This document shows positions 8,562 through 16,815 of a DNA stretch of 64,000 nucleotides, in pieces. Numbering within the stretch: the stretch's first letter is position 1; each line of letters starts with the position of its first letter. The position numbers and the translations under genes were made by a program. The notes beneath the pieces are model-generated. The model had not been told where the DNA came from. It did no database searches and saw nothing but the letters and a program-made list of their open reading frames with translations. This stretch comes from Achromobacter kerstersii (GTDB lineage: Bacteria; Pseudomonadota; Gammaproteobacteria; Burkholderiales; Burkholderiaceae_B). The stretch spans positions 62,001-126,000 of the forward strand of contig NZ_CADIJQ010000013.1 of assembly GCF_902859595.1 (NCBI RefSeq), read 5' to 3'.

Positions 8562-9257
8562 ATGAGCGCCAGACAACTACTGGATCAACTACTGCAATCG
8601 GGCCAAGGCCTGCTTTCCGACGCCACCAACCGCGTGCAAAGCGCAACCGGCGGTGCAGGCAATGGCGGCAAAGGTTCCTTTCTGACCGGTCTGGGCGGCG
8701 GCGCCTTGGGCGCGGGCGCGTTAGGCCTGTTGATGGGCAGCAAGAAGGCCCGCAAGATCGGCGGCAAAGTCGCCATGTATGGCGGCATGGCCGCACTCGG
8801 CGCGCTGGCGTATCGCGCCTACGGCGACTGGCAACGCAATCAGGCAGGCGGTGCGCCGGCCACCCCGCCCCAAACGCTGGACCGCCTGCCCGCGCCCGAG
8901 GCCGAACAGCACAGCACCGCGGTGCTTACCGCCATGATCGGCGCGGCCAAGGCCGATGGACATATCGGCCCCGAAGAACGCGCCTTGTTGGAAACGGAAT
9001 TGTCCAAACTGTCGTCCGACGCCCAGGACCAGCGTTGGCTGGAAACCGAACTATCGCGTCCGCTGGACCCCGCTGCAGTGGCGAAGTCAGCGCGCACCCC
9101 GGAAATGGCGGCCGAGATGTACCTGGCCAGCCTGCTCGTCGTGGACGAGGAAAGCTATATGGAACGCGCCTACCTGGACGAACTGGCGCGCCAGCTCAAG
9201 CTGGAACCCGGCCTGAAGGAAAAGCTGGAACAGCACGCCAAGACGGCCGTGGCCTGA
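8562..9257 (+). CDS. TerB/DUF533-family protein (YebE-like)
   Basis: I chose the ATG at 8562 (231 residues), because AGAGGGA lies just upstream and the longer frame adds an unlikely Cys/His-rich leader. The N-terminal third is glycine-rich with a likely membrane-associated segment (about 48-86, GLGGGALGAGALGLLMGSKK). The C-terminal two thirds are the helical TerB-like domain, starting at TAVLTAMIGAAKADGHIGPE, whose acidic pattern is typical of the fold. YebE in E. coli is an envelope-stress-associated protein of unknown biochemical role. The family call is good; the function is unknown. Confidence 0.85.
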   Translation: MSARQLLDQLLQSGQGLLSDATNRVQSATGGAGNGGKGSFLTGLGGGALGAGALGLLMGSKKARKIGGKVAMYGGMAALGALAYRAYGDWQRNQAGGAPATPPQTLDRLPAPEAEQHSTAVLTAMIGAAKADGHIGPEERALLETELSKLSSDAQDQRWLETELSRPLDPAAVAKSARTPEMAAEMYLASLLVVDEESYMERAYLDELARQLKLEPGLKEKLEQHAKTAVA

Positions 9258-9261
9258 CGGG

Positions 9262-9402
9262 CCTGGGCGGGCCACGCCTTACCGGCAGCAACTCACCGGC
9301 CGCACCTGGCCGGTCGCGCCTGGCGGGTCGCACTTGACTGGTCACGCCTCGCCAGCCACACCTGGCCCGCCGCGCCTCGCCGGCCGCACCTGCCCGCCGT
9401 CC
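9262..9402. repeat. 14-bp minisatellite between convergent genes
   Basis: Ten units with period 14 (the first 15) follow the loose consensus cctggccggtcgca. They begin 5 bp after the YebE-like stop and end 5 bp before the stop of the convergent Bug-family gene. Units differ at 2-5 positions, so the array is older or less homogenised than the fabI array. Confidence 0.8.
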
Positions 9403-9407
9403 CCCCA

Positions 9408-10394
9408 TCAGTCCGCCCGCAACCCAATCGCGTCGGTCAATGCCGTATACCGGTCGATGTCGGCATTGATCATCGACTGGAATTCCCGCGGCGTGCTGCT
9501 GGCCGGCGTGAAGCCCTGTTCCCGCAATGACGCCTGCACATCTGGCCGACGCACGATCTTCGCCACGGCGGCATTCAGTTTTTCGACGACGGCAGGCGGT
9601 GTGGCGGCCGGCGCCAGCAGGCCATGCCACTGATCCAGCGCAACTCCCGCAATACCTTGTTCGGCCACGGTGGGCACGGTCGGCATCAGCGGCGAACGTG
9701 CAGGCGAAGTCACTGCCAAAGCGCGCAGCTTGCCAGCGGCAATCAGCGGTGCGGCGCTTGATGCCGTCACGATGCCCATCCCCACCTGCCCCGCCGTGAC
9801 ATCAGTCAGCGCCGGCCCGCAGCCCTTGTACGGCACGTGCTGCAACACCGCGCCGCTGGATCTCGCCAACATCTCGCCCGCCAAATGCTGCGGCGTACCG
9901 TTGCCGCAGGAGGCGAACGGCAAGGGCTTGCCCGGCAGCGCCGCCGCCAGCGCATCATCCAGCTGCACCAGCGGCGACGCCGCAGGCACCACAAAAACGG
10001 AAGGCACGAACGCCACGTTGATGACTGCGGTGAAATCCCGCTTGGGTGAAAAACCCAGGTTCCGATACACGCCGGGGTTGATCGCAAACGAGCTGTTCAC
10101 CATCAACAGCGTATAGCCGTCAGGCGGCGCTTCCGCGACGATGCGCGCGCCGATGTTGCCACTGGCGCCGGGGCGATTTTCCACCACCACGGGCTGGCCC
10201 AGTTGCTCTTGCAGCGAGGCGCCAATACGCCGCGCCAGCAGATCGGTGCCGCCGCCAGGTGGAAAGGTCACGACGATTGTGATCGGATGCGTGGGGAAGG
10301 ACGCATCGGCAACCACTTCACCCGACGGCGAATTGCCGCAAGCCGCCAGGGACAGCGCCGATAGCGCAAGAGACGATCGAAGCAGACGTTTCAT
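9408..10394 (-). CDS. Bug-family (TctC) tripartite tricarboxylate transporter binding protein, lipoprotein
   Basis: Extracytoplasmic solute receptor of 328 residues. It has a lipoprotein signal with lipobox LAAC (MKRLLRSSLALSALSLAACG), whereas most Bug proteins carry an ordinary signal peptide. Family landmarks are PITIVVTFPPGGGTDLLARR, VVENRPGASGNIGARIVAEA and DGYTLLMVNSSFAINP. No TctA or TctB membrane genes are nearby; such orphan receptors are greatly expanded in Bordetella and Achromobacter. It follows nadC by 6 bp on the same strand and may be read from the nadC promoter. The ligand is unknown. Confidence 0.92.
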   Translation of the reverse strand: MKRLLRSSLALSALSLAACGNSPSGEVVADASFPTHPITIVVTFPPGGGTDLLARRIGASLQEQLGQPVVVENRPGASGNIGARIVAEAPPDGYTLLMVNSSFAINPGVYRNLGFSPKRDFTAVINVAFVPSVFVVPAASPLVQLDDALAAALPGKPLPFASCGNGTPQHLAGEMLARSSGAVLQHVPYKGCGPALTDVTAGQVGMGIVTASSAAPLIAAGKLRALAVTSPARSPLMPTVPTVAEQGIAGVALDQWHGLLAPAATPPAVVEKLNAAVAKIVRRPDVQASLREQGFTPASSTPREFQSMINADIDRYTALTDAIGLRAD

Positions 10395-10400
10395 GATGGT

Positions 10401-11285
10401 TCAGGCATCCAGGCCAATATCGAGCACCTTGGCGCTGTGGGTCAGCCACCCCACGGCGATCTGATCCACGCCGGTGGCGGCGACAGCGGCGGCCGTATCC
10501 GGCGTGATGCGGCCCGAGGCCTCAGTGATCGCGCGGCCGCGCGACATGGCCACGGCACGGCGCAGATCGTCCAGGCTCATGTTGTCCAGCAGCACCACAT
10601 CCACGCCCAGCGACAGCGCCACCTCAAGCTGCGCCAGCGTGTCCACTTCAAGCTCGATCTTGACCATGTGGCCAACGCCCGCGCGCGCACGCTGCACGGC
10701 AGTGGCGACATCCCCCGCCAGCGCGATGTGGTTGTCCTTGATCAGCACCGCGTCATCCAGGCCGTAGCGGTGATTGCTGCCGCCGCCCACGCGCACCGCG
10801 TACTTCTGCACAGCCCGCAGGCCCGGCATCGTCTTGCGGGTGCAGGTCACGCGCGCACCGTAGCTGGAGATCGCCCGCGCAATCGACGCGGTGGCGCTCG
10901 CCACGCCGCTCAGGTGGCACAGGAAGTTCAGCGCCACGCGCTCGGCAGTCAGCATGGCGCGGGCGTTGCCGCGGATACGCGCAATTTCCGTCCCCGGCGC
11001 CAGATCGCAGCCATCACGCTGCGACACGATGAATTCCAGGCTCGGGTCCATGGCGCGAAAGGCCAGCCGGGCCAGATCCAATCCGGCCAGCACCCCTTCC
11101 TGCCGCGAAACCAACCGCGTTTGCGCGATCGCGTCCGCCGGCACAATGGCGTCCGTCGTCAGGTCTCCCGCACGCCCCAAGTCTTCCAGCAGGGCCGCGC
11201 GCACCAGCGGCTCCAACATGACGTCGGGCAAGGGCGGAACAGCCAGACGGGAGGCGGTCGAGGGCGCTTCGGCTTTAATGCTCAT
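10401..11285 (-). CDS. nadC: nicotinate-nucleotide pyrophosphorylase (carboxylating)
   Basis: Converts quinolinate and PRPP to nicotinate mononucleotide, the entry point of de novo NAD synthesis. It has 294 residues from the ATG at 11285. Landmarks are ALLEDLGRAGDLTTDAIV, ERVALNFLCHLSGVASATA, CTRKTMPGLRAVQKYAVRVG, NHRYGLDDAVLIKDNHIAL and the TIM-barrel end EASGRITPDTAAAVAATGVD. nadA and nadB are not in the window. The NrtR-like gene upstream is separated by 82 bp that hold a palindromic operator, suggesting NAD-responsive control. Confidence 0.96.
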   Translation of the reverse strand: MSIKAEAPSTASRLAVPPLPDVMLEPLVRAALLEDLGRAGDLTTDAIVPADAIAQTRLVSRQEGVLAGLDLARLAFRAMDPSLEFIVSQRDGCDLAPGTEIARIRGNARAMLTAERVALNFLCHLSGVASATASIARAISSYGARVTCTRKTMPGLRAVQKYAVRVGGGSNHRYGLDDAVLIKDNHIALAGDVATAVQRARAGVGHMVKIELEVDTLAQLEVALSLGVDVVLLDNMSLDDLRRAVAMSRGRAITEASGRITPDTAAAVAATGVDQIAVGWLTHSAKVLDIGLDA

Positions 11286-11332
11286 TTTGAGTATTTGTGA
11301 GTTAAAAAAAGGCGCGCAAGGATTGCGCACCA

Positions 11333-11355
11333 CTTATGCTAAAGACGAGCATAAG
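11333..11355. promoter_or_regulatory. palindromic operator upstream of nadC
   Basis: A perfect 8-bp inverted repeat CTTATGCT-N7-AGCATAAG lies 48 bp upstream of the nadC start, in the gap between the NrtR-like regulator gene and nadC. Its size and position suit a dimeric winged-helix repressor. The regulator encoded immediately upstream is the natural candidate. Confidence 0.65.
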
Positions 11356-11367
11356 CACTGTCAAGCA

Positions 11368-12324
11368 TCAAAGTGCACGGGACAGGGGCAGTTTGCTGCC
11401 AGCAATGGCGCGCTCGGCCAGCACATCGCGCCGGAATCGGAACAGCTTGGCTGGCCGGCCGGTGGTGCCGGTGGCCATCTCGCCCGTCTCTTCAACGAGC
11501 TCCTGCTGTTCAATCAGGCGGCGGAAATTCTGCTTGTGCAGACCGCGCCCCGCCAGCGCCTCGACGGCCAGTTGCAACTGCAGCAAGGTGAACTCGGCCG
11601 GCATCAATTCAAACACCACGGGCCGGTATTTGATCTTGGCCCGCAAGCGCGCAATGCCGGTCGCAAGAATGCGCCGATGATCATGGCGCATAGGCTCGCC
11701 CGGAAGCACAGCTTTGCCGCCGCCGCGCCGTGCGGCCTCGGGCACCAGCCCGGCTTCGAACAGCAGCTCGTAGCGTTGCAGCACCATGTCCTCGTTCCAC
11801 GCGGCCCCCTCCAGGCCGAACGTAATCGCGGCGCGCTGATGACGGCGCGTGCGCACCGCCAGGTCGGCGCTGGCCTCGCACCACTGCGCCAACTGCGGCA
11901 CGATCAAGTCCTCGACCAGCGCAGGCGTACCGGCCCGCCGATCTTCCCAAGGGAAATAGCGATACCAGTCCTGCCACCCGACTTGCGCCACGCCGGTCTC
12001 GCCCGCTTCGCGCGTCAGGCCCAGGTAACTGACCGACATGACGCGCCCGCCCGACTCATCGGAGCGGTCGCCATCGGCGAAGGTATAGAGCTGTTCCACA
12101 TAGCCCAGCGGATGATGCGTCTGGGTCTCTACCCAGGCGCGCAACCCGGCCTGCAAGGACCGATGCGACAACTCGAAAGGCCCCGCCGGCAGAGCGCGCG
12201 CATCATCCGTCGTCAACACGCGCGGCTCGCCGTTGGTCACGGCGACCAACACGGCGACGAGTTCAGCATGGACAGAGCGTTCGACGGATTCGGTCAAAGT
12301 GGGCGGAGAAATAAGGTTGGACAA
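11368..12324 (-). CDS. NrtR/NadQ-like transcriptional regulator (Nudix-related N-domain, winged HTH C-domain)
   Basis: Predicted NAD-metabolism regulator of about 318 residues. The N-terminal half (from HAELVAVLVAVTNGEPRVL) has the Nudix fold pattern, but the region where the catalytic REXXEE box should lie (about 48-70) reads LQAGLRAWVETQ, so it is probably a sensor without hydrolase activity. The C-terminal half (IKYRPVVFELMPAEFTLLQL, then GRGLHKQNFRRLIEQ and TTGRPAKLFRFRRDVL) is a winged HTH. The start is uncertain: no ATG fits, and I chose the TTG at 12324 because conservation appears to begin just after it. The position upstream of nadC supports the NAD assignment. Confidence 0.8.
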   Translation of the reverse strand: MSNLISPPTLTESVERSVHAELVAVLVAVTNGEPRVLTTDDARALPAGPFELSHRSLQAGLRAWVETQTHHPLGYVEQLYTFADGDRSDESGGRVMSVSYLGLTREAGETGVAQVGWQDWYRYFPWEDRRAGTPALVEDLIVPQLAQWCEASADLAVRTRRHQRAAITFGLEGAAWNEDMVLQRYELLFEAGLVPEAARRGGGKAVLPGEPMRHDHRRILATGIARLRAKIKYRPVVFELMPAEFTLLQLQLAVEALAGRGLHKQNFRRLIEQQELVEETGEMATGTTGRPAKLFRFRRDVLAERAIAGSKLPLSRAL

Positions 12325-12495
12325 GCGCTGGCCGCTAAACCGCGAGGCGCGCGAAATTATAAGGTTCTGGCCCTGCAACAGCCGCTTGCAAACGTGACAG
12401 CCGCAATGGCCGCGACGCGCGCTCCGAGACCTAAGATGAAAGCAGAAATCCAGGCGCGTCGCCATCCTGGGACGCCCGCAAGCGGAGCAAGCGCC

Positions 12496-12726
12496 ATGTT
12501 GAAAACTGCACCTGATCCCCAAGCCGTGGACAAAACCGCGGAAGACAAACCCCGCGCGCCCGTCGACCCGCGCAAAGGCACGGAAACGCTGCCGATGCCC
12601 GACCAAAGCAAACAAGTGGCGGGCATGCCACGCGATGGGCGCGCCATCGCACAACCTGGTGAACCCGGCGTCATCACACCCGAGGACGATGTGCTGGACA
12701 CCTCATACGAAAACCGCAAAGGCTAA
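12496..12726 (+). CDS. small hypothetical protein, probably disordered
   Basis: An ORF of 76 codons beginning MLKTAPDPQAVDKTAEDKPR, rich in Pro, Asp, Lys and Glu, with no predicted helix or membrane segment. GGAGC precedes the ATG at 12496; another in-frame ATG at 12436 would add 20 residues but lacks a ribosome-binding site. The composition (charged, low-complexity, natural codon use) looks like protein rather than a shadow frame. It is divergent from the NrtR-like gene. I do not recognise a family. Confidence 0.55.
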   Translation: MLKTAPDPQAVDKTAEDKPRAPVDPRKGTETLPMPDQSKQVAGMPRDGRAIAQPGEPGVITPEDDVLDTSYENRKG

Positions 12727-12829
12727 GCCCGGCGCAAGGGCTTGATAATACCCGAGCCGCTTCCTGCGGCGCGTGAAGGGGCGAGGCCGCAAGGCCCGCC
12801 CCGGCATTGGACAAGCAAGGTACGGGAAA

Positions 12830-12872
12830 TAGGCCCACGCCTATATCAAGGCCGCGAGCCCATCCCTACACT
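12830..12872 (+). promoter_or_regulatory. fimbrial promoter box A (palindrome plus -10-like hexamer) before the chaperone gene
   Basis: TAGGCCCACGCCTATAT at 12830-12846 contains the inverted repeat TAGGC-N4-GCCTA. A TACACT hexamer at 12867-12872 starts 37 bp after the start of the box, 45 bp before the chaperone ATG. The same 17-mer with identical spacing precedes pilin gene 1. No -35 consensus is present, as expected for an activator-dependent promoter. Confidence 0.65.
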
Positions 12873-12917
12873 GCAACGCTTCTCAGGCCCGCCGGGCCGC
12901 TGCCTTAGCGATCTCCA

Positions 12918-13622
12918 ATGTTCAAGAATTCCTTTTCCCGCGTTCTCGCGGCGATGCTGTTTGTCGCCCTCTTTCCCGTCAGCCAAGCGCATTCCATGGG
13001 CATCCAGCCCGAAACCTCCGTGGTGCTCGTGGACGAAGCCACCGGCGAAGGCACGATCGGCATCAAGAACACCGGCGATGAGCCCGTGCTGTTGGTGTCC
13101 ATGATCGAACATATTCAGGAAGACCAAGACGACTGGGTCACGGTGTCTCCGCCGGCCGCCGTCCTTGCCCCAGGCAAGACGCAATTGGTGCGCTTCCTGT
13201 TGACCAACGACAAGCCCTTGAGCGCGCAACGCATGAAGCGCGCCGTCTTCGAAGGCATCCCGCAATCTGGCGAGCAGACCAACAAGCTGCGCCTGACCAT
13301 ACGCCAGGATCTGCCGCTCATCGCATTGCCCAAGGGCGTCGCCGCCGACAACGCTCCCTGGAAGAAGCTCGTCTGGGCGGCCCAAGACGGCAAGCTGACG
13401 GTGCGCAACCCCAGCCCCTACGTCGTTCGGATGGACCAGCAAGTCCACGTGCAGCCTTCGAACCAGTCGCTGATCCTGCCCAAGACCTACGTATTGCCGG
13501 GCGAAACGCTGGAACTGCGCGCAGCAGGCGCCGGCTTGCAAGGCGAGACGACCGTGCGTCTGTATCCCGCCACCGTCTATGGCTATCAAGTCTCGTCTTT
13601 CGACGCACCGATCAAGCGCTGA
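12918..13622 (+). CDS. periplasmic fimbrial chaperone (PapD-like)
   Basis: Escorts pilin subunits to the usher by donating a beta strand. It has 234 residues with a Sec signal ending near SQAHS (about 1-26). The N-terminal Ig-like domain shows GIQPETSVVLVDEATGEGTI, and the G1-strand region VLAPGKTQLVRFLLTND carries alternating hydrophobics. The C-terminal domain includes NPSPYVVRMDQQVHVQPSNQ and YVLPGETLELRA. It is the first gene of the fimbrial operon, with the usher starting 2 bp after its stop. It is nearer the Yhc-type chaperones than the classical Fim type, judged by sequence character only. Confidence 0.88.
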   Translation: MFKNSFSRVLAAMLFVALFPVSQAHSMGIQPETSVVLVDEATGEGTIGIKNTGDEPVLLVSMIEHIQEDQDDWVTVSPPAAVLAPGKTQLVRFLLTNDKPLSAQRMKRAVFEGIPQSGEQTNKLRLTIRQDLPLIALPKGVAADNAPWKKLVWAAQDGKLTVRNPSPYVVRMDQQVHVQPSNQSLILPKTYVLPGETLELRAAGAGLQGETTVRLYPATVYGYQVSSFDAPIKR

Positions 13623-13624
13623 AA

Positions 13625-16156
13625 ATGCCACGGCCCAATTTGGGCGTGTCGAGCTTGATGATGGCTACCTCGTTCCGTCTGCGCGCCCGCGCGGCTTGCA
13701 GTGGCGCCTTTGCCGCCGCAAGCCTGATGCTCTGCGCGCACGATCCTGCAAGCGCGCAGGCCGAAGGCGGCGGATTTGACCTCGAAATCCTGAAGAGCCG
13801 GGGCTTGAACCCCGCCATCGCCTCGCACTTTCAGAACGGCGCGCGTTTCCTGCAAGGCGATCACACGGTGAGCATCTCCGTGAACGGCCGCCCGATAGGC
13901 CGCGCTCAAGCCACGTTCGACACCCAAGGCAAACTGTGCCTGACCCATGATCTGCTGACGCTTGCTCAGCTGAAGACACCCCAGGAACAAGGCGGCGACG
14001 CGGCCCCCTGTCCTGACGCTTTCTTGCGTGCGTGGCCCACGACAACCATCGACTTGCAACCCGAGCGCATGGCGGTGGAAATCGTGGCCCCGCCCGGCGC
14101 CGTGGCCAAGCGTGAAAGCACCGTGTCCTATCAATCGGGCGGGCGTGCCGTCATCCTTAACTACGACGTGCTGTCCAGCCAGACCCGCCATCTGAGCGGC
14201 GCGAATCGCTATCTGCAGGCATACACAGAATTCGGCCTGAACGCGAACGACTGGATTCTTCGCAGCAACAACACCTATTCCAGCGTGGGCGGAAAGTCGA
14301 CGTGGAACCATCTCGACGCCTATGCGCAGCGCACGTTCCACACGAAGGAAACCACCCTTCAAGCGGGGCAAATCAACCTGCAGGGCGCGTTGTTTGGCGG
14401 CGTTCCCGTCAACGGCGTTCAACTGTTTCCCGAGACCGCGCTGCAAACCCGGACGCAGGAAGGCGCGCCTATTTCAGGCATCGCCCACACCCAGGCGCGG
14501 GTGGAAGTCTTGCAAAACGGCATACCCCTGGCATCAACCATCGTGCCGCCAGGCCCCTTCACGCTAAGCGACGTGGTGCCGCGTTCGCTGACCCAAGATA
14601 TCCGAGTCGTCATTCACGAGACCTCGGGCGAAGTCCGCGACTTCATCGTTCCAGCGGCCGCGTTGCAAGTCGACCGGCTGGGCGCCCCCGTCGGCTTTAG
14701 CGGCGGACTGGGCATGTTGCGCCAGACCGGCTTCTCAAATAGCGGCGCCACCCCTGTCGCATCGGCCGAGTATGGCGTCTCGCTGGGCTCTCGCGCCAAC
14801 TTGACCGCGGGCGGCATGTTCAGCCGCGATTACCGCGCGATTGGCGCACGCGCCGACGTGATTCTGCCCGCCAGCGCGCAGGCAGCGCTGCAAAGCCAGT
14901 GGTCCCACAACGCCCATACGGGTCGCAGCGGCGCGCAGTTTCTGCTGTCGGGTTCCGCCATGTTGCTGCCCGGCGTGTCCTCGAACGTCTCTTTATTGCG
15001 GCGCACGGACGGCTATAGCGATATCCAAAGCGCGAGCGAAACTCGCCCCCTGCCGCACGACGATCCTCGCGCGCCTCGCTATCGCGACGACCGCGTCAAA
15101 CAGCAACTCAGCGCCGGGCTGGGCTGGAGCCATTCCACCCTGGGCGGCTTCAGTGCGAACTACAGCGAATCCCTCAATACGCGAGGCCACGCATCGCGGC
15201 GCGGCATGTTGAACTGGGGCAAGACCTTTCACCGCACGAGCGTGTCTCTGTCATTTGAACGCGATGTAGGTTCCAGCCATCGCAATCAAGGCAGCTTCAT
15301 GTACTTGAACCTCAGTTTTCCGCTGGGCAAGCAAAGCGTCAGTGCGTCCATGCAGCGGCAAGACAACGGCACCAGCTACGGGGCCAATACCAGCGCGGCG
15401 ATAGATGACCGCGCCACCTATTCGCTCTCGGCCTCCTCCAGCTCCAACGGCCATGCCAGCTACGCGGGCTCGCTCGGCGTTAACTCCGCCTTCACGCAAC
15501 TCAACCTTGCCGCCAGCAGCTTCAGCGGGGGATACAGTCATTCCACACGCGTACGCGGTGCGCTCGTCGGCCATGCGCAAGGGCTGAGCTTCTCGCCCTA
15601 TCGCGTGCAGGACACGTTCGCCATCGCATCGGTAGGAGACTTGTCCGGCGTGCGCCTGAATACGCCCTCCGGCAGCGTCTGGACCGACCCCTGGGGCCGG
15701 GCCGTCATTCCCTCGTTGCCCGCCTACCGAGACGGACAAATCCAGGTGGCCACCGCAACGCTTGCGCGCAACGTGGACCTGATCAATGGCCGTTACGGCC
15801 TGGAGCCCGCGCGCGGCTCGGTATCGGCCATCGATTTCGCGGTGGTGAAAGTGCGCCGCACCTTGTTGACTGCAACCTACCCTGGTGGAGAGGTCGTACC
15901 CAAGGGCGCCGCCGTACTTAGCGCCACCGGGTCGTTCATCACGCTCGTAGGCGGCGGCGGTCAGATATTCCTGCCTGATGCGCAGGCGCTTGCCGCACCG
16001 CTGACCGTGGCGGCGGCTGATGGCGCCAGATGCGAACTCCTGTTCAACCTGGCGGCATCCCCTGACCTGGATGCGCTGTACGAGCGCGCACAAGCCACCT
16101 GCGAACCGCAGTCGAATCCCGACAACGCCCCACCCGCCACAGAGGAAAATGTATGA
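13625..16156 (+). CDS. outer-membrane fimbrial usher
   Basis: Pore-forming assembly platform of 843 residues. A signal peptide ends near PASAQA; an ATG at 13658 (MMATSFRLRARAACSGAF) could be the true start, giving a more typical signal. The N-terminal periplasmic domain starts at FDLEILKSRGLNPAIASHF. The barrel and plug region includes GALFGGVPVNGVQLFPE and IVPPGPFTLSDVVPRS. The C-terminal domain has YPGGEVVPKGAAVLSATGSF and a late Cys pair (C in GARCELLF and in QATCEPQ). It sits between the chaperone gene (2 bp) and the next ORF (4-bp ATGA overlap), so translation is probably coupled. Confidence 0.94.
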   Translation: MPRPNLGVSSLMMATSFRLRARAACSGAFAAASLMLCAHDPASAQAEGGGFDLEILKSRGLNPAIASHFQNGARFLQGDHTVSISVNGRPIGRAQATFDTQGKLCLTHDLLTLAQLKTPQEQGGDAAPCPDAFLRAWPTTTIDLQPERMAVEIVAPPGAVAKRESTVSYQSGGRAVILNYDVLSSQTRHLSGANRYLQAYTEFGLNANDWILRSNNTYSSVGGKSTWNHLDAYAQRTFHTKETTLQAGQINLQGALFGGVPVNGVQLFPETALQTRTQEGAPISGIAHTQARVEVLQNGIPLASTIVPPGPFTLSDVVPRSLTQDIRVVIHETSGEVRDFIVPAAALQVDRLGAPVGFSGGLGMLRQTGFSNSGATPVASAEYGVSLGSRANLTAGGMFSRDYRAIGARADVILPASAQAALQSQWSHNAHTGRSGAQFLLSGSAMLLPGVSSNVSLLRRTDGYSDIQSASETRPLPHDDPRAPRYRDDRVKQQLSAGLGWSHSTLGGFSANYSESLNTRGHASRRGMLNWGKTFHRTSVSLSFERDVGSSHRNQGSFMYLNLSFPLGKQSVSASMQRQDNGTSYGANTSAAIDDRATYSLSASSSSNGHASYAGSLGVNSAFTQLNLAASSFSGGYSHSTRVRGALVGHAQGLSFSPYRVQDTFAIASVGDLSGVRLNTPSGSVWTDPWGRAVIPSLPAYRDGQIQVATATLARNVDLINGRYGLEPARGSVSAIDFAVVKVRRTLLTATYPGGEVVPKGAAVLSATGSFITLVGGGGQIFLPDAQALAAPLTVAAADGARCELLFNLAASPDLDALYERAQATCEPQSNPDNAPPATEENV

Positions 16157-16770
16157 CGCCCACTCGCCGCACACACTCCACGCCGCGCCTAGCCGCGTTG
16201 ATGATGACGGCCTGGCTGCTGACAAGCAGCCAGGCGGCTGCTTCGCAACCGGCCCGCTTGTCGCCCGGCCCGGCCGTGCCGTCGCAGGTTGGCTGTCAGA
16301 TCAGCGTCGGCCAGAGCGTTGTGGACTATGGCAGCTTCACTGCGGGCCAACTGACCTTTCTTGAAGGCCGCCGCTACGTGCTGCAACCCCGCACGGTGCC
16401 GCTGACGATTCATTGCCCCACGCCTCGCCCCCTGGCCTTGCGCGTCACGGCGCCCACCCGCAATGACGGTGCGGCGCGTTTTGCCCAGGCGGGTGAGCTG
16501 CGGGTGGTGCTGAGCCAGGGAAGGATAGACGGCCAGGACACGCGCCTGATCAATCTGGAGATTCCTCACCACGGTCCGCAAACCCAAGTCGCGCTGCGCC
16601 CGGGCGATGTCGCTGTCATGGAACACGGCCGCAGCGGACGCACGTTCACGGCACAGATCGATCTGACGCCAGAAGTCAGAGACACCGATGTTCGCGTCCA
16701 TGACCAGACTGAATGGTCTACCACCCTGCTTTTCGAATTGCTGGATGCCGAGCGCGCTACGGCGCGTTAA
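16153..16770 (+). CDS. minor fimbrial subunit or tip protein (putative)
   Basis: A 205-residue exported protein. The signal peptide is about residues 1-31 (AALMMTAWLLTSSQAAASQ). The mature part begins with VGCQISVGQSVVDYGSFTAG and pairs with PLTIHCPTPRPLALRV, giving the two cysteines and beta-strand spacing of fimbrial subunits. The C-terminus has the strand WSTTLLFELLD, but is followed by ERATAR rather than the usual aromatic end, which differs from the four downstream pilins. The ATG overlaps the usher stop. There is no two-domain adhesin in the cluster, so this may be the tip. That role is inference. Confidence 0.7.
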   Translation: MTPTRRTHSTPRLAALMMTAWLLTSSQAAASQPARLSPGPAVPSQVGCQISVGQSVVDYGSFTAGQLTFLEGRRYVLQPRTVPLTIHCPTPRPLALRVTAPTRNDGAARFAQAGELRVVLSQGRIDGQDTRLINLEIPHHGPQTQVALRPGDVAVMEHGRSGRTFTAQIDLTPEVRDTDVRVHDQTEWSTTLLFELLDAERATAR

Positions 16771-16815
16771 GCGGCGCCGCGCCACGGTGCGTCAAGCAAC
16801 GCGGCACTCCACGCA

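Noticed and set aside
10891-12435. Long plus-strand frame leading into the small ORF at 12496
   Set aside because: Most of it is antisense to nadC and the NrtR-like gene. Only the last 76 codons lie outside those genes and look protein-like.
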